Assembly: GCA_017353825.1 (NCBI GenBank)
Contig: JAFMSC010000172.1
Coordinates: forward strand, 1-8,107
Direction of reading: 5' to 3'
Origin: Hyphomicrobiaceae bacterium
GTDB taxonomy: Bacteria; Pseudomonadota; Alphaproteobacteria; Rhizobiales; Hyphomicrobiaceae
Length of the DNA: 8,107 nt
Positions 1 through 4,994 of this stretch are shown one piece after another. Below the pieces are notes generated by a model. That model did not search any database. It saw only the letters and a list, made by a program, of their open reading frames with translations, and was not told the DNA's origin. Both the position numbers and the translations under genes were made by a program. Position 1 is the first letter of the stretch, and each line of letters opens with the position of its first letter.

Positions 1-167
1 CCTGGCGGCGTCGCGGCAGCCGCCGTGGCGCTGCCGGCCTCGTGGGTGGCACAGGTGACCGCCAAGGCCGTAGCCAGCGCAACGAGCGCCAAGGCTGCCG
101 CCCTCGCCGGGGCTCCCCGGAGCAGGCCGCAGGCGCTGAGGCGGGCTGCGAAGCTTTGCCGACACAC
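1..167 (-). CDS. Possible N-terminus of an exported or membrane-anchored protein (partial, runs off left edge)
   Basis: The minus strand reads open from a GTG at 167-165 to the window edge, about 55 residues. The translation begins with a basic and Cys-containing stretch. Near residues 23-39 it has a hydrophobic run rich in Ala, Leu and Val, preceded by two arginines (APARAAALAL onward), and then Ala/Thr-rich sequence. This is the profile of a signal peptide or single membrane anchor. A Cys at the end of the hydrophobic run (LAVTC) resembles a lipobox loosely, but Thr just before the Cys is not typical. The frame stays open upstream of the GTG and no good ribosome binding site sits before it (an AGAGG lies about 14 bases away), so the start is uncertain. 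The mature part is outside the window and no family can be assigned. An Ala-rich plus-strand frame also crosses here, so this call is weak. Confidence 0.33.
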   Translation of the reverse strand, partial: MCRQSFAARLSACGLLRGAPARAAALALVALATALAVTCATHEAGSATAAAATPP

Positions 168-394
168 GGGGGCAAACTCAGCCTCTGGGACCAAGGTATC
201 CCGCAAAGCTACCGGTTGCGCACCCGCGGGCCGATCAGGACAAGCCCGGAAATGGTCCAGGTCGAGTGAGGGGCCAGGGCTCGGAGACCTGCCTCGCTGG
301 CGTCGAGTGCCGGGATGGGGCGTCGGCGGTCAGGTTCGTTCGCTCGGCCATGAACCAGCAAACCTCAAACCTGGCCCCCCGAGCACTGAAACCG
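168..394. other. Intergenic stretch with no recognisable gene
   Basis: No convincing coding frame is present on either strand. Plus-strand open frames here have basic, low-complexity translations with no domain signal and no ribosome binding site. From about 351 the sequence turns A/C-rich with motifs such as AAACCTCAAACCT, which look like decayed copies of the tandem repeat that starts at 395. Confidence 0.6.
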
Positions 395-492
395 TGAGCC
401 CGAAACCCTGAACCTGAAACCCTGAACCCGAAACCTCAAACCTCGCCCCTGAGCCGGAAAGCTTGAGCCCGAAGCCTTGACCAATGAAACCT
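395..492. repeat. Degenerate 14-bp tandem repeat array, about 7 copies
   Basis: Seven consecutive units can be laid out by eye: 395-408, 409-422, 423-436, 437-449 (13 bp and the most diverged), 450-463, 464-477 and 478-492 (15 bp). The consensus is TGARCCCGAAACCY. The first three units differ from one another at only two to four positions. The array ends a few bases beyond the stop codon of the response regulator gene, so it would form the 3' untranslated region of that mRNA, where it reads as AGGTTTCGGGCTCA. No hairpin plus T-run terminator is visible inside it. The resemblance to telomere-type (CCCTAA) repeats is superficial. Confidence 0.8.
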
Positions 493-497
493 AGCCC

Positions 498-1130
498 CTA
501 TGCCTCGATGATCTTGTTGCGGATGGCGTAGCGGACAAGCGCGGCCGCGGAGGTGAGATTGAGCTTGCGCATGGCCGCGGCACGGTGCGTCTCCACCGTC
601 TTGACGCTGATGTTCAGGATATTGGCGATCTGCTTGTTGCTATTGCCCTCGGCAATCAGCTGGATGACGCCGCGCTCGCGCGAGCTGAGCACATTCTCGG
701 CCGTGCCCGCCTTCGTAAGATAGGATTCAAGCAAGGTCTCCGACACTTTCGCAGTAAAAAACGGCCGGTGCACCGAAAGGGATTCGATGGCGGCGATCAG
801 GGAATGCTTGGCGTCCGACTTGAGCAGGTAGCCGCGCGCCCCGGCCTTGAGAAGGTCATAGATCAGCTTCTCGTTGTCATGCATTGTGAAGATCAGTACT
901 TCCACGGTAGGCACGCGCGCTCGGATCTGACGCGTGGCCTCGACGCCGTTGACCAGCGGCAGCGCGTAGTCGAGCACCGCCACTTCGGGCTTGAGCTCGA
1001 TGGCCTTGCGGATCGCCTCCTTGCCGTCGGCAGCCTCGCCCACCACCTCCCATCGCGGCTGCGCCTCGAGGATGGAGCGCAAGCCTGACCGGACCACCTC
1101 GTGATCGTCGGCAATCAAGATGCGCGTCAT
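498..1130 (-). CDS. Two-component response regulator, NarL/FixJ (LuxR-type HTH) family
   Basis: The 210-residue product is a full-length DNA-binding response regulator. Residues 1-120 form a CheY-like receiver domain with the acidic pair D8-D9, the phosphoacceptor D54 (AVLDYALP), the switch threonine T82 (FTMHD) and the conserved lysine K104 (YLLKSD). Residues 147-205 form a LuxR-type helix-turn-helix with the typical LSSRER start, the NKQIANILNISVKTVETH recognition region and MRKLNL. It should be phosphorylated by a sensor histidine kinase and then bind DNA as a dimer in the cytoplasm. One small oddity is Gly154 in RERGV, where the family usually has Glu. No kinase gene lies next to it in the window, so its partner and regulon are unknown. 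The ATG at 1130 has only a weak purine patch (GAGTGG) upstream. The domain call is secure, the specific function is not. Confidence 0.95.
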   Translation of the reverse strand: MTRILIADDHEVVRSGLRSILEAQPRWEVVGEAADGKEAIRKAIELKPEVAVLDYALPLVNGVEATRQIRARVPTVEVLIFTMHDNEKLIYDLLKAGARGYLLKSDAKHSLIAAIESLSVHRPFFTAKVSETLLESYLTKAGTAENVLSSRERGVIQLIAEGNSNKQIANILNISVKTVETHRAAAMRKLNLTSAAALVRYAIRNKIIEA

Positions 1131-1188
1131 GGGCCACTCTGCAATGCGTCAGCCATCTCCGACGGCGTGTGAGCCTACATACTTGCCC

Positions 1189-1203
1189 CCGATTTGAAAT
1201 CGG
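1189..1203. promoter_or_regulatory. Perfect 7-1-7 inverted repeat upstream of the response regulator (operator candidate)
   Basis: The sequence CCGATTT-G-AAATCGG is a perfect dyad about 58 bases upstream of the response regulator start codon. Its size and symmetry fit a binding site for a dimeric regulator, possibly the response regulator itself. No protein can be assigned from sequence alone, and a chance dyad is possible. Confidence 0.35.
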
Positions 1204-1304
1204 CAGTTTTCCGGAAGCTTAAGAGCGCAGGCGTCAGGGCCTCTGGGTCTCACCCCCTCCGTTGCTGAGGCGGGCCGCCCGTGTCGGAGCAGAGGGTCCG
1301 ACCG

Positions 1305-1353
1305 AAAAAAAACAAGACCGCGCCCCGACCAGTAAGAATGTCGGGGCGCGGTC
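1305..1353 (-). terminator. Strong intrinsic terminator for minus-strand transcription
   Basis: A perfect 14-bp GC-rich stem (1316-1329 pairing with 1340-1353) encloses a 10-base loop. On the minus strand it is followed at once by TTGTTTTTTTT (1315-1305). This is a textbook Rho-independent terminator in the minus direction only, because the plus strand has no T-run after the stem. No protein gene ends just before it on the minus strand, so the transcript it ends is best explained as a non-coding RNA starting near 1431. It also insulates the response regulator gene from transcription coming from the right. Confidence 0.9.
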
Positions 1354-1431
1354 AGTTGGCAGGGAAGGGCACGGGGGAGGACGCCCTTTTGGCCCCTCGA
1401 GGGAAGGAGGAGGCACCCTGCAGACCCCACC
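1305..1431 (-). ncRNA. Putative trans-acting small RNA with anti-Shine-Dalgarno motifs
   Basis: A transcript of about 127 nt is inferred between an AT-rich promoter and a perfect intrinsic terminator, with no credible protein frame inside. On the minus strand it carries two C-rich tracts, GCCTCCTCCTTCCC (1414-1401) and TCCTCCCCC (1381-1373). Both contain the complement of a Shine-Dalgarno core. A GCAGGG/CCCTGC stem (1416-1421 with 1359-1364) would enclose both tracts and bring them into one domain. A GCC-AAAA-GGC hairpin lies between them, followed by the terminator hairpin. Known alphaproteobacterial sRNAs of the alpha-r14 (NfeR) group and the Rhodobacter CcsR 'cuckoo' RNAs expose CCUCCUCCC in loops and repress translation, so an analogous role is reasonable. 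Membership in either family is not shown. The 5' end is an estimate from the promoter. Confidence 0.55.
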
Positions 1432-1436
1432 TTCCA

Positions 1437-1464
1437 AAATTATTCGAACGCGCAACATCGGCAA
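1437..1464 (-). promoter_or_regulatory. Putative sigma-70-type promoter of the small RNA
   Basis: On the minus strand TTGCCG (1464-1459) is separated by 16 bases from TAATTT (1442-1437), within a local AT-rich dip in otherwise GC-rich DNA. The predicted start is near 1431-1430, at GGTGGGG. The -10 match is moderate, and a shifted hexamer (AATAAT) is possible. The position fits the downstream terminator well. Confidence 0.45.
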
Positions 1465-1913
1465 AACTACCGGTATTGCGAGGGCGAAATGCTGATCAAC
1501 CCGGTTTTCGGGGCGAGCCCCGCGTCGGCCGCGATTTCAAGCGGCGGTCTCGGTCGTGAACAATAGCCCTCTCATTAACCTTAAGCGCCAAGCATGGACG
1601 GCACTTTGCGGATGCCACCCATTGGGGTTCAGGAGCCTCAACAATTCCGAGGCATAGGGAGTCTTGGCCGGCAATTTAAGTGAGCTCCCCAATTTTCGTA
1701 TTGCCCGTCGTGGGCGACGCTGTTCGCCAGGGTCTTCAGACCGACGCAGGCCGAAGGGAGGGGTATGTGCGAGCCTTTCACCATGCTGGCGCGCGCAAGG
1801 CCATCGCTTTGGGCATCGCGTCGGGAGGGAGCGCGATTGAGCGCCAGTCCCATGATCGCCAGTCCCATGGGCACTGCGACCCTGCGCTCCGAATGTAGAA
1901 AGGAACCCCGGTA
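1465..1913. other. Intergenic region between the sRNA promoter and the DUF937 gene
   Basis: No credible protein gene is visible on either strand. Overlapping minus-strand open frames at 1537-2012 run into the start of the DUF937 gene and have no domain-like composition. The region holds an AT-richer patch near 1670-1710, a small CGTCG/CGACG hairpin near 1706-1719, and a direct repeat at 1842-1869. The leader of the DUF937 mRNA, including its AAGGA ribosome binding site at about 1900-1904, lies at the right end. Confidence 0.6.
1842..1869 (+). repeat. Direct repeat, 13 bp exact with 15-bp period, upstream of the DUF937 gene
   Basis: CGCCAGTCCCATG occurs at 1842-1854 and again at 1857-1869. 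The second copy ends 44 bases before the ATG at 1914, so it lies in the promoter or leader. It could be a paired regulator site or a simple tandem duplication. Confidence 0.7.
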
Positions 1914-3098
1914 ATGACTGACAATATCGTATCGGCCATTTCGCGCTTCCTGACCCCAGAGCTGATCGGCAAGATGGCATCGGTCTCCGGGCTCGATCGA
2001 AGCACGACGCAAAGCGCTGTCGGCGCCAGCATGCCGGCGATCCTGAACGGGTTCGCGGACCTGGCCGCCAAGCCGGGCGGCGCGCGGCAGATCGCCGACG
2101 CCATTGCGGAGCAGCCCGCAGGCATGCTGTCGAACCTGGCCCAGACGCTGGGCAGCTCCAGCATGTCGGCAGAGAAGGGCACCGGCCTCCTCTCGTCTTT
2201 ATTGGGCGGAGGCGTGCTCAATACCCTCGTCTCGACGCTGAGCCGGTTCGTCGGCATCGGCGAAGGCTCGACCCGTACGCTGATGGGGCTTCTGGTGCCC
2301 GTGATCCTTGGCGTCCTCGGCCGCGAGCAACGTGCGGCCGGGCTGGAGACGGGTGGCCTGGCGCGCATGCTCACGGGCCAGCGCGAGCAGATCAACGCGG
2401 CGATGCCAGCAGGCCTGTCCGATCTCATCAGCTCCAGGGTGCGCGCGCAGGAAGGCGCCGAGGGCGTTCGTCCCGAGACGCGAACCAGCTACGAGGCCAC
2501 GGAAGGCTATCGGGCCAGCGCATCCCCGGGCACCCGCCGGCCGCTGGAGACGAGCGAGCCGGGATCGAACTGGAACTGGGCGTACTGGCTGCTGCCCCTC
2601 CTCGCCCTGGGCGGCCTGCTCTGGTACCTGCTGCCCGGCACCCAGACCGGGACCGAGCACACGGCCACGGCACCGACCACGGAGCAAAGGCCTGGCACGC
2701 AGGCCACGACCCCGAGCGGCACCACCCCCACGCCCGGCGGTCAGGGCGCTCAGAGCTCGACACAGGGCCAGATCACGTACTTCACCAAGCCCGCGTCCGA
2801 CTGGGTCCCGGTCGCCACCTACTACAACCAGGACATCTTTAACAAGAACGGCGAGAAGATCGGCTCGGTCAAGGACCTGCTGGTCACGCCCGATGGCCGC
2901 ATTCACGCCGCCGTCCTCAACGTCGGCAGCTTTCTCGGGCTGGGCGACCGCAACGTGGCGGTGCCGCTCTCCGCCGTCGAGATCGACCGCCGTCCCGACG
3001 GCGCCCGCATCACCATCGACGTGGCCAAGGACACCCTGCAGAACGCGCCCGCGTTCGAACCTGGCAGCGACCGGCTGCGCTTGCGGCAGCAGCAGTAG
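1914..3098 (+). CDS. DUF937 domain, membrane helix and PRC-barrel protein
   Basis: The 394-residue product has four parts. Residues 1-175 are helical, Gly/Ala/Leu-rich sequence typical of DUF937 (YidB-like proteins of unknown function), with SAVGASMPAILNGF and LLSSLLGGGVLNTL. Residues 222-241 form one membrane helix (NWAYWLLPLLALGGLLWYLL). Residues 242-287 are a Thr/Pro/Gly-rich linker. Residues 297-383 form a PRC barrel (DIFNKNGEKIGSVKDLLV, then GRIHAAVLNVG and NVAVPLSAVEI), a small beta domain found in photosynthetic reaction centre H subunits, RimM and many stress proteins. No signal peptide is seen, so the DUF937 part is probably cytoplasmic and the PRC barrel periplasmic, tethered by the linker. 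The ATG at 1914 is preceded by AAAGGA at good spacing. The domain calls are firm, the cellular role is unknown, and an envelope or stress function is inference. Confidence 0.9.
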   Translation: MTDNIVSAISRFLTPELIGKMASVSGLDRSTTQSAVGASMPAILNGFADLAAKPGGARQIADAIAEQPAGMLSNLAQTLGSSSMSAEKGTGLLSSLLGGGVLNTLVSTLSRFVGIGEGSTRTLMGLLVPVILGVLGREQRAAGLETGGLARMLTGQREQINAAMPAGLSDLISSRVRAQEGAEGVRPETRTSYEATEGYRASASPGTRRPLETSEPGSNWNWAYWLLPLLALGGLLWYLLPGTQTGTEHTATAPTTEQRPGTQATTPSGTTPTPGGQGAQSSTQGQITYFTKPASDWVPVATYYNQDIFNKNGEKIGSVKDLLVTPDGRIHAAVLNVGSFLGLGDRNVAVPLSAVEIDRRPDGARITIDVAKDTLQNAPAFEPGSDRLRLRQQQ

Positions 3099-3274
3099 GC
3101 CCACCCGCCTTCCGGCGGCGGCCGGTTCCGAGTGCCACCGCCGCCATCCCACCAAAGCCTGAGGTGCGCCAAACAACGCCCTCGGCGACCAATGCGGGAA
3201 ACAGCGCAAGGCGCGGCGAGGCCCAATAAGCCCACCGCGATGGGGTAGGTGTCTGGAGCGTTGTGGAGGGCCGC
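3099..3274. other. Intergenic region with GC-rich hairpins after the DUF937 gene
   Basis: Just after the stop codon, CCGCC (3105-3109) can pair with GGCGG (3114-3118) around TTCC. Alternatively GGCGGCGG (3114-3121) can pair with CCGCCGCC (3138-3145), and the two folds exclude each other. Neither is followed by a T-run, so neither is a classical intrinsic terminator. No protein gene is seen before the microprotein. Confidence 0.5.
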
Positions 3275-3361
3275 ATGCTGGTCGCCCTGACCAAGGCGGG
3301 GCTGATCTTCCTCGCCGGCCATATCGTCTTCGTCATGCTCGCGATGTTCTTCGCCGGGTAA
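3275..3361 (+). CDS. 28-residue hydrophobic microprotein (single membrane helix)
   Basis: An ATG at 3275 opens a 29-codon frame ending in TAA at 3359-3361. The product starts MLVALTKAGLIFLAGH and continues IVFVMLAMFFAG. It is almost wholly hydrophobic, with a single Lys near the N-terminus, a His in the middle and a Gly end, which fits one membrane-spanning helix with the N-terminus inside. A strong ribosome binding site, GGAGG (3265-3269), sits five bases before the ATG. The frame has codon use like its neighbours, with G/C at most third positions. It is too short for most gene finders. It lies 176 bp behind the DUF937 gene on the same strand, so it may be co-transcribed or have its own promoter. 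Its function is unknown. Small single-helix proteins often regulate larger membrane complexes, but that is only an analogy. Confidence 0.65.
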   Translation: MLVALTKAGLIFLAGHIVFVMLAMFFAG

Positions 3362-3401
3362 GGTATCAGACCTCGCGGGGATCCCGCGGGGTCTGACACC
3401 T
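3361..3401. repeat. Large near-perfect hairpin abutting the microprotein stop codon
   Basis: AGGT-A-TCAGACC-T-CGCGGG, a GAT loop, then CCCGCG-G-GGTCTGA-C-ACCT form a 41-base palindrome. It has 17 Watson-Crick pairs, one possible T-G wobble and one A-C mismatch. The first base is the last base of the TAA stop codon. With no T-run on either side it is not a standard intrinsic terminator. It could protect the mRNA 3' end, act with Rho, or be a REP-type dispersed palindrome. Confidence 0.75.
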
Positions 3402-3489
3402 GGCTCCGGAGCTGGTGCGCAGCCCTGGCTCCGCCACGCTTGGGCAAGGGTGCCGGGTGGCCGAGGAGGGTTGGCACCATTAGGCGCCA
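3402..3489. other. Short 3' intergenic region between convergent genes
   Basis: The gap between the hairpin and the end of the minus-strand metalloprotease-like gene has a weak inverted repeat, GGTGCC (3449-3454) with GGCACC (3473-3478), and no T-run. No gene is visible in it. Confidence 0.4.
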
Positions 3490-4305
3490 TCAGCGCGTCA
3501 GGCTGCTCCCGGAGGACGCCGTTGCCTGGCATGGGCGGAGGGGAGCACGGCCGAGGAGCTCGGCGAGCCCCGCACCGTTGCTGGCATCGGCCAGGAAGGC
3601 GATCGGCCTGCGGTCGTCCTGGCCGAAATGCGGGACCGAGCAGGCCGAGGCGAGCACCGCCTCCGCCTGGGCCCAGAGGGTCCGCACCGTCTCCTTGACT
3701 TCGGGCCGCTGCAGGTTCGCCCACGTGCCCGGCTCAGACTGGCGCGCCGTGTCCACGTAGCTCATGACGAAGGACATGAGCGACGCGAGGCCATCGCGAT
3801 GGCCCACTTCGCCGTCGGCGGGCTTGCGCAGGGAGGCGAGCTTCACAGCCGAGTTGAGGTCGTGGCTGTAGGCGTTGAGCTCGTCCAGCAGGAACCGGAA
3901 ATCCTCGTTCGACGTGGCCGAGCCGCGCTTGAGGTAGCTCTGCACGTAGACGTCGCCGGCGCTGAAATGACGAGCGATGGCGCGCGGCGGAAAAAAGCGC
4001 AGGTCCTCGGTCGCGCGCGCAGCGATGCCGCCGTTGATGAGCGGGTAGGCGTTCTTCTCGCTGGTGAGCAGATGCACCGACTCGTGCACGGCGGTGGCGA
4101 GGCCGAGCACCACGTCCTCGCAGGTCAGGAAGCGCAGGAAGTGCCGCTTGTCGCCGATCTGATCGTAGATCGCGCGTCCCTGGGGCGAGAGGCGCTGCAG
4201 GTCACGGAGTGCCTGTGGCTGGCAGTCCGTGCGGGCAGCCATCGCGGCCGACGAGCCCACAATGGCGAGCAGGGCCGCGGCAGCGGCCCCAAGGGCTTTG
4301 CGCAT
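3490..4305 (-). CDS. Exported protein with HExxH zinc-metallopeptidase motif
   Basis: The 271-residue product starts with a clear Sec signal peptide: MRK, a hydrophobic Ala/Leu core, and a likely cleavage after AAMA near residue 23. A canonical zinc-binding motif lies at residues 74-78 (AVHESVHLLT), with H74 and H78 as ligands and E75 as the catalytic base. The third ligand is not certain. E142 in DELNAYSHD, 64 residues downstream and predicted helical, is the best candidate and would make it a gluzincin. Four Cys remain in the mature part (28, 62, 222, 259) and could form two disulfides, fitting a periplasmic or secreted location. I recognise no named family, and the active-site assignment is inference from the motif. 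The start is supported by a GGGGA patch before the ATG, and the upstream leader holds a 13-bp tandem repeat. Its direction is opposite to both neighbours. Confidence 0.8.
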   Translation of the reverse strand: MRKALGAAAAALLAIVGSSAAMAARTDCQPQALRDLQRLSPQGRAIYDQIGDKRHFLRFLTCEDVVLGLATAVHESVHLLTSEKNAYPLINGGIAARATEDLRFFPPRAIARHFSAGDVYVQSYLKRGSATSNEDFRFLLDELNAYSHDLNSAVKLASLRKPADGEVGHRDGLASLMSFVMSYVDTARQSEPGTWANLQRPEVKETVRTLWAQAEAVLASACSVPHFGQDDRRPIAFLADASNGAGLAELLGRAPLRPCQATASSGSSLTR

Positions 4306-4319
4306 TTGGAATTCCCCAC

Positions 4320-4345
4320 GTGTTGTTTTCGTGTGTTGTTTTCGT
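4320..4345. repeat. Exact 13-bp tandem duplication in the leader of the zincin-like gene
   Basis: GTGTTGTTTTCGT occurs twice head to tail (4320-4332 and 4333-4345) without a mismatch. It starts 15 bases upstream of the minus-strand ATG, so it lies in the 5' untranslated region, which would read ACGAAAACAACAC twice. Such A-rich, unstructured leader repeats could act in translation or RNA-protein binding, or be a recent slippage product. Confidence 0.85.
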
Positions 4346-4453
4346 TCTTTGCCCGCGCCGGCTCGGCAGCTGGGCGGCTGACCTTGTTCTTAGGAAGGCC
4401 TCCCGGCGGCCAAAAGGGGGCAAAGGCGCGCGCCAGGTGCGGCATTTTCTCAA

Positions 4454-4459
4454 ATCATA
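4454..4459 (-). promoter_or_regulatory. Possible extended -10 promoter for the zincin-like gene
   Basis: On the minus strand TGGTATGAT contains TATGAT preceded by TGG, an extended -10 form. No clear -35 hexamer lies 17 bases upstream. Use of this promoter would give a leader of roughly 140 bases containing the 13-bp tandem repeat. Confidence 0.35.
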
Positions 4460-4574
4460 CCAGCATCTTTCTCGGCTTTGCTTAGGGGATCATCTGATTG
4501 CATGCACTAAGACTCTGTTCAGTATCCTCATTCCCGGTGAAAGCAGCGTTCGGCGTAGCTTGGAGAATCGGAAG

Positions 4575-4994
4575 ATGAGGACATATCTGAAAGGACTGTG
4601 CGGCGCAGCGGCGCTGGCGGTGGCGGCATCGCTGGCGATGCAGGCCCCCGCAGAGGCTCAGGGCCAGGGCCGGTGCGTGAGCTGCGGCAAAGCGCCCATC
4701 ACGAGGACCAACACGGTCTACAGGTATCGGACCGTGAACCGGGTGCAGAACGTGACCCGCTTCAGGGACCTCAATCGTACCCGCTACCAGCGACATGTTA
4801 CGCGCGTGGTCAACGTCACGCGGGTGCAGCCAATCCGGCGGGTCAACCTTGTCACGCGTGTGCACAACCGCACGGTGATCCTGCGTCAAACCCAGAACGT
4901 CGCGCAGACGACCTCGCTGCCGACGCGCACACTGACCACCGGCAGCACCGTTCAAATCAACCACGCTCCAACCTTCGGAACCTGCTGCCGCTAG
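4575..4994 (+). CDS. Small exported arginine-rich protein with Asn-Val-Thr-Arg repeats
   Basis: The 139-residue product begins with a signal peptide (MRTYLKGLCG, then an Ala/Leu-rich core) with likely cleavage after AEA near residue 28. The mature protein opens with a CVSCGK motif (C34 and C37), which could bind a metal or form a disulfide with the CC pair at 137-138. Residues 44-110 are strongly repetitive and basic: RTVNRVQNVTRF, HVTRVVNVTRV, VNLVTRVHNRTV. Variants of N-V-T-R-V recur every 6 to 12 residues with alternating hydrophobic residues, suggesting beta strands. Acidic residues are nearly absent from the mature protein. The start at 4575 is chosen because the signal peptide begins there and GGAG (4562-4565) lies nine bases upstream. 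The frame is open further upstream but reads through the noncoding region. No family is recognised. Cell-surface, nucleic-acid or polyanion binding is only a guess from charge. Confidence 0.8.
   Translation: MRTYLKGLCGAAALAVAASLAMQAPAEAQGQGRCVSCGKAPITRTNTVYRYRTVNRVQNVTRFRDLNRTRYQRHVTRVVNVTRVQPIRRVNLVTRVHNRTVILRQTQNVAQTTSLPTRTLTTGSTVQINHAPTFGTCCR

Larger units (their letters stand above)
4306..4574. other. Divergent intergenic region between the zincin-like and the arginine-rich protein genes
   Basis: This 269-bp region must hold both divergent promoters. It contains a tandem repeat near the left gene, a GC-rich middle with short GGCC palindromes (about 4397-4411), and an AT-richer right half from 4443. 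No protein gene is visible in it. Confidence 0.6.

Noticed and set aside
25..411. Plus-strand open frame of 128 codons at the left edge
   Set aside because: Its composition is basic low-complexity with no ribosome binding site, and its end runs into the tandem repeat array. The minus strand has a more gene-like signal-peptide profile in the same place.
395..492. Reading the 14-bp repeats as a CRISPR array or telomere
   Set aside because: There are no spacers of constant length between identical repeats, no cas gene, and the units are contiguous and degenerate. The position inside a bacterial gene-rich region gives no support for a chromosome end.
1140..1155. Sigma-54-like sequence on the minus strand (TGGC, seven bases, TTGCA) before the response regulator
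   Set aside because: The spacing fits -24/-12, but the start point would fall on the ATG, leaving no leader, and only the core bases match. It is probably chance.
1305..1431. Reading the small RNA as 6S RNA
   Set aside because: 6S RNA needs a long closing stem made by its two ends and a central bubble. Here the 3' end is a self-contained terminator hairpin and no such closing stem is visible.
1537..2012. Two overlapping minus-strand frames that could explain the terminator at 1305-1353 as an mRNA end
   Set aside because: They overlap the start of the DUF937 gene, have no domain-like sequence or ribosome binding site, and end about 180 bases before the terminator stem. A short RNA from the closer promoter is the simpler reading.
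2199..3209. Minus-strand open frame of 336 codons
   Set aside because: It is antisense to the DUF937/PRC-barrel gene, whose plus-strand frame has clear domains and a ribosome binding site.
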